From positions 186,001-250,000 of the forward strand of contig MPML01000003.1 of NCBI GenBank assembly GCA_002238445.1: 64,000 nt of DNA, given 5' to 3'. How positions within the stretch are numbered: the first letter of the stretch is position 1; the number at the start of each line of letters is the position of its first letter. The notes below the pieces were generated by a model that searched no databases, was not told where the DNA came from, and worked only from the letters and a program-made list of their open reading frames with translations. The translations under genes and the position numbers were made by a program. Shown piece by piece: positions 27,333-35,630 of the stretch. This stretch comes from Caldilineaceae bacterium bin5 (lineage in GTDB: Bacteria > Chloroflexota > Anaerolineae > Caldilineales > Caldilineaceae).

Positions 27333-27775
27333 GATTTTCTCCATTGCGTTAAAAGTAACTATGGCACATCTACCACAGCGTACCTTCACGCATCCCTCCG
27401 CGCAAGAATGCCCTATCACAGTTCAGGGCAAGTGCATCTCACTGAGTCAACGCCTTGGGAGGCTGCCTGCTCTGTGTGGGCTGCCAGATCCGTAAGGGCA
27501 CCCACACGGGGTGCCCTTCGTGGACATTCTGGCAAATCCCAGCTATTCAGGCATACGAAATCAGATGCGATTGCCCCCTGTCACGGTCGATTGGCTATCG
27601 TATCTCTGCCCATCAGTTGCAACGCGTCCATCGGGTGACTTAGTACCGTCTTCCCCTATGCCGCTGTTCGGCGCGTCCTCAGCATGAAAGATGGCGCGCA
27701 GCGGGGAAACGCGTAGCGTAAAATTGACAACGCCGCTCGGACAACGCTTCCTACTCCGCGTCCCTTCCGGCCGCA
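27333..27775. repeat. Intergenic segment of the 890-bp duplication (copy 2)
   Basis: Near-identical partner of 26444-26885, including the hairpin (27494-27518). Gene plus upstream segment repeats with a period of about 889 bp. I see no gene. Confidence 0.85.
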
Positions 27776-28228
27776 TCACTCCTTCTCGTACCAGCCCGAC
27801 CCGAAGTAGAGCCCGTCATGGCGAACGACCCACGTGTGCTTGCGCGTCACCTCGCCGGAATCCGGCTTGTCGTGGACGTAGCTGACCCATAACCCTGCTT
27901 CGGTAGCGCTCAAAATGTCGTCGCCATAGAAGTAGCCGCTGGCATCTACCCGCAGCGCGGGATCCCGCCCTACACTTTCAGGTCTATAGTGAGCGATAGT
28001 GTACCCATCTTCGCCGATAATGAAGACGTACCATTGCCCGTCCACGTTTTCGGGCGAGCTGTAGTGGTCGATGGCCGCCTGGCGGCCTTCCTGATTGTAG
28101 ATGCGGATGGCGTCCTGCACGAGCGACTGCGTGTAGGCGGCCGGTTCGTTCTTGGTTGGGATGGCAACGCAACCGGCGGCGAGAAGCGCAAGCGTCAGGA
28201 CGAGAAATAGGGCAGCAGAACGAAACAC
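27776..28228 (-). CDS. Cache-domain lipoprotein, array member C
   Basis: 150 residues. Its signal peptide (FLVLTLALLAAGC) differs from A and B but matches D. The mature part carries YVFIIGEDGYTIAHYRP, GYFYGDDILSATEAGLWVSY and HTWVVRHDGLYFGSGWYE. AAAGGAGACAAAC precedes the ATG. It is the closest relative of the decayed copy at 24750 (shared GEVTRKH/GKVTRKH). Confidence 0.83.
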   Translation of the reverse strand: MFRSAALFLVLTLALLAAGCVAIPTKNEPAAYTQSLVQDAIRIYNQEGRQAAIDHYSSPENVDGQWYVFIIGEDGYTIAHYRPESVGRDPALRVDASGYFYGDDILSATEAGLWVSYVHDKPDSGEVTRKHTWVVRHDGLYFGSGWYEKE

Positions 28229-28298
28229 GTTTGTCTCCTTTTCGACAGAGTTAGACTTGGTTTATCTTCTATCGTGTACTTTCAATTCCCCGGCAAAA

Positions 28299-28751
28299 TT
28301 ACTCCTCCTCGTACCAGCCCGACCCGAAGATCAGCCCGTCATAGCGCACCATCCATGCGTGCTTACGCGCCTCGTCTCCCGTGTCCGGGTTCGTGGCGAC
28401 GTAGCTGATCCACTTGCCCTCCTCCGTCGCGCTCAGCATGTCGTCGCCAAAGAAGTAGCCCGTAGAGTCAACCCGCAGCGCGGGGTCCCGCCCTTTTATT
28501 TCAGGGCTGAAGTGCGCGATCGTGTACCCATCTTCGCCGATAATGAAGACATACCATGGCCCGTCCACGTTTTCGGGTGAACTGTAGTGGTCGATGGCTG
28601 CCTGGCGGCCTTCCTGACTGTAGAGGCGGATGGCATCCTGCACAATCGCCTGGGTGTAGGCGGCCGGTTCGTTCTTGGTAGGAATGGCGACGCAACCGGC
28701 GGCGAGGAGTGCGAACGTAAGGACGAGAAATAGGGCGGAGGAACGAATCAC
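28299..28751 (-). CDS. Cache-domain lipoprotein, array member D
   Basis: 150 residues with lipobox ALLAAGC. It pairs with member C in signal peptide and upstream sequence, and only 70 bp separate the two genes. The mature domain keeps GRDPALRVDSTGYFFGDDML and the terminal GLIFGSGWYEEE. The short spacing suggests C, D and E are co-transcribed. Confidence 0.83.
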   Translation of the reverse strand: MIRSSALFLVLTFALLAAGCVAIPTKNEPAAYTQAIVQDAIRLYSQEGRQAAIDHYSSPENVDGPWYVFIIGEDGYTIAHFSPEIKGRDPALRVDSTGYFFGDDMLSATEEGKWISYVATNPDTGDEARKHAWMVRYDGLIFGSGWYEEE

Positions 28752-28827
28752 GTTTGTCTCCTGTTCGACTGAGTTAGACCTGGATTACCTTCTATCGCGA
28801 ACTTTCAATATCCCGGTAAGATTACTT

Positions 28828-29274
28828 CTACTCATACCAGCCCGACCCGAAAAACAGCCCGTCGTGCCGCACCATCCACGTGTGTTTAAGCGTCTCCTCC
28901 CCCGTGTCCGGGTTCGTGAAGACGTAACTGACCCACTTCCCTGCCTCCGTCGCGCTCAGCATCTCGTCCCCATAAAAATAGCCGGTCGAATCCACGCGCA
29001 GCGCAGGGTCCCGCCCTATAATTTCGGGGATGTGGTGGGCGATGGTGTATCCATCTCCACCGATAACAAAGACGTACCATTGCCCGTCCACGTTGTCGAC
29101 AGAACTGTAGTGGTCGATGGCTGCCTGGCGGCCTTCACTGTTATAGAGGCGAATCGCATCCTGCACGACTGCTTGAGTGTAGGCTGCCGGTTCATTCTTG
29201 GTTGGGACGGCAACGCAGCCGGCGATGAACAGCGCGAGCGCGAGGATGGTAAATAGAGCAGCAGAACGAAACAT
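28828..29274 (-). CDS. Cache-domain lipoprotein, array member E
   Basis: 148 residues and first gene of the minus-strand array. Lipobox is LALFIAGC. The C-terminal half is nearly the same as that of member B. AAAGGAGTCAACC precedes the ATG. All five members keep the repeated AAYTQ..VQDAIR.YN.EG.QAA.DHY helix, which precedes the cache fold. Confidence 0.83.
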   Translation of the reverse strand: MFRSAALFTILALALFIAGCVAVPTKNEPAAYTQAVVQDAIRLYNSEGRQAAIDHYSSVDNVDGQWYVFVIGGDGYTIAHHIPEIIGRDPALRVDSTGYFYGDEMLSATEAGKWVSYVFTNPDTGEETLKHTWMVRHDGLFFGSGWYE

Positions 29275-29375
29275 GGTTGACTCCTTTGTGTTAAAGACGG
29301 GGAGCTACTCAGCTGCAACTGATTCGCAACCCTGAATGAGGCGAGCAAAGGTGTTCCTTCTCTCCTCGTGATTGT

Positions 29376-29740
29376 CATATGGGCGGTCGGCCGCAAGCGG
29401 CCTCCCTTGTGCAGGGGCTGCGCCCCCGCAACGCCCCCCTACAAAAACATGCCTCACCGACCGTGTGTACTCTTCCCCAGCATCGTGTCTGGCGAACGGA
29501 GTCTACCCCCCACTTGCCGTCTCACCCCACCGACCACCGACCGCTAATCTCCGGTGTTCCCCTGACGACTGGTGTTCCACTGAAAACTAAGAACTGACTA
29601 CTAAAAACTGCAGTTCCGACCTTGTGTCCTCATTCCAGCCGTGCGGCTCCAGCAACCTGGCTGCCGCCAACCGAATACGCAATCAAATAGCCTGATTGGC
29701 GGCAGATATAGGGCTGGTCAAGACAGGCACTGTATATGGC
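29376..29740. repeat. Dispersed repeat, copy 2 (long)
   Basis: About 365 bp shared with 49925-50245: both begin CATATGGGCGGTCGG, pass through CAGCATCGTGTCTGGCGAAC and CCGGTGTTCCCCTGACGAC, and end near GGTCAAGACAG or its variant. There is no open frame typical of a transposase and no obvious terminal inverted repeat. Confidence 0.85.
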
Positions 29741-29787
29741 TTGGTAGTTACCTCTAGTCTACTTTCAGGCCCCCATTTGAACCAACA

Positions 29788-29816
29788 TTGTCCTTACCCA
29801 ATTACGTAGGTATAAT
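29788..29816 (+). promoter_or_regulatory. Sigma-70 promoter for the MlrC-type gene
   Basis: TTGTCC (29788-29793), a 17-bp spacer and a perfect TATAAT (29811-29816), ending 108 bp before the start codon. Confidence 0.65.
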
Positions 29817-29923
29817 TTCCCTGTCCATCTGTTGGAACGCGCCCATCGGTAACATCTGATACTTTCCCTATTGTATTTGTTCGATGCGCCCCCTGCGCAA
29901 ATGGGGCCCGAAGAGGCAAGCCA

Positions 29924-31432
29924 ATGACAGCAATGCGCATCGGCATCGGCTCGATCTTCCAGGAAAGCAACCAGTTCGCGGCCACGCAGACCGATCTGGC
30001 CCTCTTTCGCAACTCCTACGTCCATGAAGGCGACGCCCTGCTGCAACTGGCCGGCACCGACTGCGAAGTTGCCGGCATCCTCACCGTCTGCACCGATGCC
30101 GGCGCGCACGCAGTTCCGCTGCTGGCAGCGCGCAGCGTCTCGGGCGGTGCGCTTTCGGATGCCTGCTACACCGAGTTAAAGGAGACCCTGCTGGCGCGAT
30201 TGCGCGCGGCCTTGCCCCTCGATGGCCTTATCCTCGCCATGCACGGCTCCATGGTCACCGCTTCGCAACTCGACCCGGAGGGCGATCTCCTAGATGCCGT
30301 GCGCCGCATCGTCGGGCCGGACCTGCCCATCGTCATGACGCTCGACCTGCACGCACACGTCACCCCGCGCATGGTCAGGCAGGCCAACGCCCTCGTGTCC
30401 TTCACCCACTATCCCCACGACGACACCTACTCCACCGGCGAACGCGGCGCCAGCCTCCTGTTGAGCACAGTTCGGGGCGACGCCAGTCCGGTGACGGCCT
30501 TGGCCAAGGTTCCCATCATCTGCGGCGCCTGCAACGGTCAGACCTTCGGCGACGGACCCATGGCCCACCTGACCCGGAAGGCGCGGCACCTGGAAACCCA
30601 GCCGGGCATCCTCTCCGTATCCTGTTTCCAGGTCCACCCCTACAACGACCTGCCCGGCATGGGCTGCGGCAGCGTCGTCGTGACCGACAATGACCCCGCG
30701 CTGGCAGCACATGAGGCCCGTGCGCTGGCCGCGGAGTTCTGGGAGCGTCGCAGCGCGTTTGAGGTAGAGCATTTTACCGTCGCCAAGGCCGTCGCCCGCG
30801 GCCGCCAACTGGAAGGGGGCCCTGTGCTGCTGGTGGACACCGCCGACTGTGCCGGCGGCGGCGCGCCAGGCGACAGCGTCGCCCTACTGCGCGAGCTGCT
30901 GGCGCTGCGCGTGGACGAGCCCGCCTTTCTGATGGTGGTCGATCCAGCCGCGGCCCAGGCCTGTGCACGCGCCGGCATCGGCCAGACCGTCAGCCTGCAG
31001 GTCGGCTACAGCCTCGACCCGACCTGGGGCCAACCCGTACCCGTCAGCGGCACCGTCCGCCGTCTCAGCGACGGCAGCTTCCTCTACGACGGCGGCCTTT
31101 TTGGCGGCACCTGGGCCTCGATGGGTCTCTCCGCCGTGCTGCAGATCGGTAGCATCCAGCTTCTGGTCATGTCGCAGCCGACCTACGACTGGGGCGATGA
31201 ACAGTTTCGCAGCGTGGGCATGGATGTACGCCAGGCCAAGTTCATCGGCGTCAAGAATCCAATGAACTACCGTCACGCCTACCGCGACCTGATGAAGGCG
31301 GCTTTTATCGTCGACACGCCCGGCCCCACCCCGGCCCACGTGCGCAACCTGAACTTTAAGCGCATGCAGCGGCCCTTCTTCCCCCTGGACGAGGAGATTC
31401 CCGACCTTGAGATTCCGGTTGTTGTCAGCTGA
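29924..31432 (+). CDS. M81 family metallopeptidase (MlrC-like)
   Basis: A 502-residue homologue of MlrC, the zinc hydrolase of microcystin linear-peptide breakdown; most relatives act on unknown small peptides or amides. The N-terminus MRIGIGSIFQESNQF, then AMHGSMVT, LDLHAHVT (metal-binding Asp and His) and THYPHDDTYSTGERG are all family landmarks. The C-terminal M81 domain follows (about 300-490). AGAGG lies upstream of ATG 29924. It opens a plus-strand catabolic cluster. A toxin-degrading role should not be assumed. Confidence 0.9.
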   Translation: MTAMRIGIGSIFQESNQFAATQTDLALFRNSYVHEGDALLQLAGTDCEVAGILTVCTDAGAHAVPLLAARSVSGGALSDACYTELKETLLARLRAALPLDGLILAMHGSMVTASQLDPEGDLLDAVRRIVGPDLPIVMTLDLHAHVTPRMVRQANALVSFTHYPHDDTYSTGERGASLLLSTVRGDASPVTALAKVPIICGACNGQTFGDGPMAHLTRKARHLETQPGILSVSCFQVHPYNDLPGMGCGSVVVTDNDPALAAHEARALAAEFWERRSAFEVEHFTVAKAVARGRQLEGGPVLLVDTADCAGGGAPGDSVALLRELLALRVDEPAFLMVVDPAAAQACARAGIGQTVSLQVGYSLDPTWGQPVPVSGTVRRLSDGSFLYDGGLFGGTWASMGLSAVLQIGSIQLLVMSQPTYDWGDEQFRSVGMDVRQAKFIGVKNPMNYRHAYRDLMKAAFIVDTPGPTPAHVRNLNFKRMQRPFFPLDEEIPDLEIPVVVS

Positions 31433-31459
31433 GGACGAGCAACAAAGGGGCGTCTTACA

Positions 31460-31819
31460 ATGAATACCGCCGCGCAACAGTTGGAAGCGTGTATCGAGCA
31501 GCTGAAACAGGGTGAACTGACCGAGGAGCGGCTGCGAGACCTTGGCAAAGCGCTGCAGGAGAACAGCGCCAGACGACAGAGTCTGCTTTACCTGCAGACC
31601 GCAACCACCGCCGTCACCTCTGAAGTGATCGGGATGCTGCAGGTCGCCGACGGCGCAGTTTCCGACGGCCCCTTCGACCCCGCCGACTGGCCCTATAAGA
31701 CCCCACTGGACGCCATCAACGCCGGCTGGCGCGTGATCCGTTTCCCGGCCCAACTCCTGACCGGACACGACCGCGACGTCCATGTGACCTGCGAGTTCAT
31801 CCTGGAGAAATGGGAATAA
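31460..31819 (+). CDS. Small protein of unknown function
   Basis: 119 residues, helical and charged in the first half (QLEACIEQLKQGELTEERLR), then a mixed part ending VHVTCEFILEKWE. I do not recognise the family. It lies 27 bp after the MlrC-like gene and its stop codon abuts the VOC gene, so it belongs to the operon. The tight spacing supports a real gene. Confidence 0.65.
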   Translation: MNTAAQQLEACIEQLKQGELTEERLRDLGKALQENSARRQSLLYLQTATTAVTSEVIGMLQVADGAVSDGPFDPADWPYKTPLDAINAGWRVIRFPAQLLTGHDRDVHVTCEFILEKWE

Positions 31820-32230
31820 ATGGAAGCCTCGCTCTGGAACATCGGCATGAAAGTCGATGACATGAATAGCGAAATCGCGTTCTGGCAGGAGATCGGGGCC
31901 AAGCTGGTTCTGCGCGAGACGTTCACCGCACCCGACGGCGAGAAGGTCGACTACGCCTTCGTCGAATTTGGCGGCATCCGCATCTTCCTCACGCCCAAAA
32001 CAGTCTTCGAGGACAAGCTCGGCCACGAGCTGAAGCCCGGCCTGACCCACGCCGTCTTCGAAGTCGAGGACCTGGATCAGGAGTACGAACGGCTCACCGC
32101 CATGGGCCTGGAGGTACTGGTTGAACGGGTGGAGATCAGCGCCGCCTTCGGCTCGCGCCGTCTGGCATTCTTCCGCTCCCCCAACGGCTTGGTTTTCGAA
32201 ATTCTGCAGATTCTTGAAGCCAAAATCTGA
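31820..32230 (+). CDS. VOC family protein (glyoxalase/dioxygenase fold)
   Basis: 136 residues forming one vicinal-oxygen-chelate module pair: LWNIGMKVDDMNSEIAFW at the start, FGGIRIFLTP in the middle, and THAVFEVEDLDQEYERL with FFRSPNGLVFEILQI at the end. Such proteins bind a divalent metal and act as lyases, isomerases, epimerases or dioxygenases. It starts directly after the stop of the previous gene. Reaction unknown. Confidence 0.85.
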   Translation: MEASLWNIGMKVDDMNSEIAFWQEIGAKLVLRETFTAPDGEKVDYAFVEFGGIRIFLTPKTVFEDKLGHELKPGLTHAVFEVEDLDQEYERLTAMGLEVLVERVEISAAFGSRRLAFFRSPNGLVFEILQILEAKI

Positions 32231-32275
32231 CTGCGACCCTAAAGGCTCTCGTGCACGACATGCAGGAGGTAACCA

Positions 32276-33112
32276 ATGGCGAATGAAGCCCTTCGCGCGA
32301 CCGATGACATCCAGCCTACCTTGACCGATGAGGAAGTCCTGGAGTTCTGCAAAACCGGCATTCTTACCCTCGAAGGCGTGATACCCGATTCCACCAACCG
32401 CTGGGTTTTCCAATACCTTGACGAGGAAGGAGCAGATCCCCATCAGCTGGTGCGGGATGAACGCTTCATCGACGAAGTGCTGCTGCATCCCGCCGTCGCC
32501 GGCGTCATCCGCTCCCTGCTGGGCGCCAACTTCCAGCTCCCCGAGTGGATGGCCAACCATCGCCTGGTGGGCCCCGAAGCAGCCAGATACTGGCACATCG
32601 ACGCCGGTTCCGACTTCGAACGCGCCTGCAATCTATTGCAAGTTTTCTATATTCCCCAGTCCAACAGCATGGAGATGGGCCCTACCCTGTTCCTGCCCGG
32701 CTCCCACCTCGTGCCCATAACAAGAGAGGACATAGAGCGCTTCGGTCATCTGGCCGGCCAGGTACCGACCACCGCGCCCGCCGGCTCGGTCTTCGTCACC
32801 GCCTATTCGATCTGGCATCGTCAGCCCGACAAGGTCGATCAATCGACCCGCAACCTGCTGAAGTGGGTCTACTGGCGCACAACCCCACCCGCGCGCGACT
32901 GGAACGCGCGCCCCGATTTTGATTTCGCCGGCGCCGACTATTCCTTTACCAGCAACTATTTCTGCGGCAGCCACCACAAATGGCAATCGGTCCCGCGCGT
33001 CGCCGAAATGTTCTACTGGCTATGCGGCAAAAAGGATGATTTCCGCATGGTCGGCGGTTCAGGCTGGCCCTACTCCTCCTCCGACCCAGGCATGTGGGCA
33101 AAAGAGCGTTGA
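32276..33112 (+). CDS. Phytanoyl-CoA dioxygenase (PhyH) family protein, first copy
   Basis: A 278-residue Fe(II)/2-oxoglutarate-type dioxygenase. The HxD iron motif is YWHIDAGSD (about 105) and the distal His is in SIWHRQPDKVDQSTRNLLK, which also supplies the Arg for 2-oxoglutarate. FLPGSHLVP is the usual family turn. AGGAGGTAACC precedes the ATG. It would hydroxylate a small organic substrate rather than phytanoyl-CoA itself; the substrate is unknown. Confidence 0.88.
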   Translation: MANEALRATDDIQPTLTDEEVLEFCKTGILTLEGVIPDSTNRWVFQYLDEEGADPHQLVRDERFIDEVLLHPAVAGVIRSLLGANFQLPEWMANHRLVGPEAARYWHIDAGSDFERACNLLQVFYIPQSNSMEMGPTLFLPGSHLVPITREDIERFGHLAGQVPTTAPAGSVFVTAYSIWHRQPDKVDQSTRNLLKWVYWRTTPPARDWNARPDFDFAGADYSFTSNYFCGSHHKWQSVPRVAEMFYWLCGKKDDFRMVGGSGWPYSSSDPGMWAKER

Positions 33113-33623
33113 TATCACAAGGGCCCGTTGACCTCTCTCAGAGCAGCGACCTGCGGAAGCAAAGTACAGCTGATCCATAAAGGGCCGCCCAGTCACCCAA
33201 AGAAAATCCGATACGCCCATGGTGTTCTTCGCGCCCCTTCGCGGCTCAAAGAAAGGTGTTCTTCGCGGCCCTTCGTGGACAAAAAGGTGTTGCAGTTGCA
33301 GTTCTCCGTGGTCCTCCGTGGCCATTCGTGTCCTTCGTGGACAAGAGATGTTGCCGTTGCAGTTCTTCGCGGCCCTTCGCGGTCCTTCGTGGACAAAAAG
33401 GCGTTGCAGTTGCAGTTCTCCGTGGTCCTCCGTGGCCCTCCGTGTCCTTCGTGGACAAAAAGGTGTTGCAGTTGCAGTTCTCCGTGGTCCTCCGTGGCCC
33501 TCCGTGTCCTTCGTGGACAAAAGACGTTGCCGTTGCAGTTCTTCGCGGCCCTTCGCGGCCCTTCGTGGACAAAAAAGGTTTTCACCGCGCCCCATCGCGG
33601 ATCGACCTGTGGAGATAAAAAAC
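33113..33623. other. Intergenic region filled with tandem repeats
   Basis: Between the two PhyH-type genes. Most of it is the 62/52-bp tandem repeat described separately. Long open frames on both strands here are produced by the repeat and are not genes. Confidence 0.8.
33271..33570. repeat. Tandem repeat of alternating 62- and 52-bp units
   Basis: Five units start with CTTCGTGGACAA at 33271, 33333, 33385, 33447 and 33509, with a sixth partial unit at 33561. Lengths are 62, 52, 62, 62 and 52 bp. Within units, CTCCGTGG or CTTCGCGG sub-repeats alternate with a GTTGCAGTTGCAG segment. The repeat ends 50 bp before the next gene. Confidence 0.92.
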
Positions 33624-34415
33624 ATGAAACTCACCAACGCCCAGATTACACAATACAATGAACAGGGCTACCTCTTCTTCCCCGATCTCCTCGCCAGCGA
33701 TGAAGTAGCCGTCCTGCAGGAAGCGGTGCCCGAGATCCTCAATCGCCCAGGGCCGGAGATAATCACCGAAAAGGAAGACCCATCCTCCGTCAGGCTCGCC
33801 TTCGGCGCGCACACCTATTCCGAGCCATTCCGCTGCCTTACCCTGCTTCCCCGTCTCTTGAACCCCGTCCGCCAGCTGCTGCGCGACGAAGTCTATCTCC
33901 ATCAGAGCCGTCTCAACCCCAAGCAGGGCTTCGGCGGCGGCGCCTCCTGGGACTGGCACCAGGACTACCCGCCCTGGAATTCGATCGACGGCATGCCCGA
34001 ACCGAACTGCATCATGGTATCGGTCTTCATCGACGACTGTACACCGGTCACCTCTCCCCTCCTGATCGTGCCCGGCTCGCAGCGCCATGGCCTGCTGGAC
34101 GCCAAGCTGCACAAGGACGCAGCCGGGCGAGGCTACGCGCTGCATCACATCGACAACGCCACCTTTGAACGGCTCGCGGCCGAGAACGGGATCGAAGCGC
34201 TGGTCGGGCCGGCCGGCTCGGTCGCATTCATCCACTGCAACGTGCTGCACGGTTCGGCCAACAACGTCTCCCCCTGGCGGCGGGCAATCATGTACCTGAT
34301 CTACAACGCCGTCAGCAACGCCTGCACCGGCACCGAGCGCCCGTGGTATCAGAATAATCGCGACTTCACTCCGCTCGCGCCGCTCGACGACAACAGTGTG
34401 AAGGTACTGGCCTGA
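33624..34415 (+). CDS. Phytanoyl-CoA dioxygenase (PhyH) family protein, second copy
   Basis: 263 residues beginning MKLTNAQITQYNEQGYLFFP, a typical PhyH start. Iron ligands are in WDWHQDYPPW (HxD) and VLHGSANN (distal His). The Asn-, Ser- and Arg-containing end (SPWRRAIMYLIYNAVSN) resembles ectoine hydroxylase-like members. The frame opens from 33219 through the tandem repeat, but the real start is ATG 33624 with GGAG 9 bp upstream. It is clearly different from the copy at 32276. Confidence 0.9.
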   Translation: MKLTNAQITQYNEQGYLFFPDLLASDEVAVLQEAVPEILNRPGPEIITEKEDPSSVRLAFGAHTYSEPFRCLTLLPRLLNPVRQLLRDEVYLHQSRLNPKQGFGGGASWDWHQDYPPWNSIDGMPEPNCIMVSVFIDDCTPVTSPLLIVPGSQRHGLLDAKLHKDAAGRGYALHHIDNATFERLAAENGIEALVGPAGSVAFIHCNVLHGSANNVSPWRRAIMYLIYNAVSNACTGTERPWYQNNRDFTPLAPLDDNSVKVLA

Positions 34416-34461
34416 ATCGCGGCCACCATATTCCGCAGAACACCCACCTGGAGCGATTTAC

Positions 34462-35511
34462 ATGAAATACCTGACTGCCGCCCAACTGCAAGACATCGGC
34501 ACCCGGATCCTGGACGCGGCCGGCTCGCCCCCCGCCGAGTCCGAAGTCGTCTGCGAAGTGCTCGTGCGCGCCAACTTGCTGGGTCACGACTCGCACGGCG
34601 TGATGAGAATACCGCAATACGTTGGCCAGATTCGCAGCGGCGCCATCCGTCCCGGCACCCCTATCGAGATCGAACGCGAGACACCAGCCTCCGCCGTCAT
34701 CCAGGCCCAACAGGGCTGGGGCATGGTCATCGCCCGCCAGGCGATGAAGCTGGCGATCGAGAAGGCGCGCCAGGTTGCCATCGGCACCGTCGTCGTGCGC
34801 GGCAGCCAGCACGTCGGGCGCGTCGGCGAATACCCCACCATGGCCGCCGAGGAGCGTATGATCGGCATGGCTGTCGTCAACTCCTATGGCACCACCGGCT
34901 CGGTCGCCCCGTATGGCGGCGCCGAACGGCGGCTCTCCCCCAACCCCATTGCTTTCGCCATGCCGAGCGGCGGGCCTTGGCCCGTCATGGTTGATATAAC
35001 GACGTCTGTATTCCCCGAAGGCAAAGTCCGCGTTACCCAATACGCGGGCAAGCAGCTGCCCGAAGGCGTAATCGTCGACGCCGAAGGCAATCCCACCACC
35101 GATCCCGCCGCCTTCTACGGCCCCCCCGCGGGCGCGCTCCTGCCACTGGGCGGAATCGTAGGCCACAAGGGCTTTGCCCTCGGCATCGTGGCTGAGTTGC
35201 TGGCCGGCGCGCTCTCCGGCGCCGGCTGTACCGGCAAAGAGCGCGAGCAGACCGGCAACGGCGTCTACTTCCAGGCCATCAACATCGAAGCCCTGCTTCC
35301 CTACGACGACTTCATCGAGACCGTCCAGGAGCAGATCGCCTGGGTAAAGTCGGCGCGCCCCCAACCTGGAGTCAGCGAGGTCCTCTTCCCCGGCGAACCC
35401 GAATACCGCACCGCCCAGCAGCGCGGCGCCCACGGCATCCCCGTCGAAGACAGCATCTGGCAGGAAATCAACGAGACCGCAGACAGCCTCGGTGTCACAA
35501 TTGAAGCCTGA
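34462..35511 (+). CDS. Ldh-family (malate/L-lactate/ureidoglycolate-type) NAD(P) dehydrogenase, first copy
   Basis: 349-residue member of the non-Rossmann lactate/malate dehydrogenase family (YlbC, AllD, ComC type), oxidising a 2-hydroxy acid with NAD(P). Family segments are HDSHGVMRIPQYV near residue 40, GTVVVRGSQHVGRVGEYP, and GHKGFALGIVAELLAGAL. A related enzyme lies at 37472 on the other strand. Substrate unknown; a hydroxy-acid pathway is suggested by the neighbouring D-2-hydroxyacid dehydrogenase. Confidence 0.9.
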   Translation: MKYLTAAQLQDIGTRILDAAGSPPAESEVVCEVLVRANLLGHDSHGVMRIPQYVGQIRSGAIRPGTPIEIERETPASAVIQAQQGWGMVIARQAMKLAIEKARQVAIGTVVVRGSQHVGRVGEYPTMAAEERMIGMAVVNSYGTTGSVAPYGGAERRLSPNPIAFAMPSGGPWPVMVDITTSVFPEGKVRVTQYAGKQLPEGVIVDAEGNPTTDPAAFYGPPAGALLPLGGIVGHKGFALGIVAELLAGALSGAGCTGKEREQTGNGVYFQAINIEALLPYDDFIETVQEQIAWVKSARPQPGVSEVLFPGEPEYRTAQQRGAHGIPVEDSIWQEINETADSLGVTIEA

Positions 35512-35577
35512 CTTGCCCCGCCCCGGTTTGAACACCCACCGCTTACATGGCATCATGGAGTGCAAAGCGCGGGCCGT

Positions 35578-35614
35578 TCACTGACCACAATCCACTATCC
35601 ACTAACCACTGCCC
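35578..35614. repeat. Low-complexity CACTGACCA/CACTAACCA run
   Basis: Quasi-periodic CACTGACCAC, CCACTATCC and ACTAACCACTG just upstream of the D-2-hydroxyacid dehydrogenase. Related runs lie at 7692, 45507, 59398 and 61321. Confidence 0.7.
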
Positions 35615-35630
35615 TTTCGAGGTTCTGACA

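Larger units (their letters stand above)
29275..29923. other. Divergent intergenic region with long repeat copy 2 and a promoter
   Basis: Contains the dispersed repeat 29376-29740, an ACTGAAAACTAAGAACTG low-complexity run (about 29575-29611), a promoter (29788-29816), and a segment related to the intergenic duplication near 26700 (reads DGRVPTDGQ on the minus strand). No gene seen. Confidence 0.6.

Noticed and set aside
29376-29740. Insertion sequence
   Set aside because: Repeated three times but too short, with no transposase frame or clear terminal inverted repeats.
30884-32596. Minus-strand open frame of 570 codons
   Set aside because: Runs antisense through four convincing plus-strand genes (MlrC, 119-residue protein, VOC, PhyH); no recognisable domain.
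33271-33570. CRISPR array
   Set aside because: Units are nearly identical throughout and lack unique spacers; there are no cas genes.
33193-33585. Repetitive Arg/Asn/Cys-rich open frames on both strands
   Set aside because: Produced by the 62/52-bp tandem repeat; all frames stay open with repeat-derived peptides.
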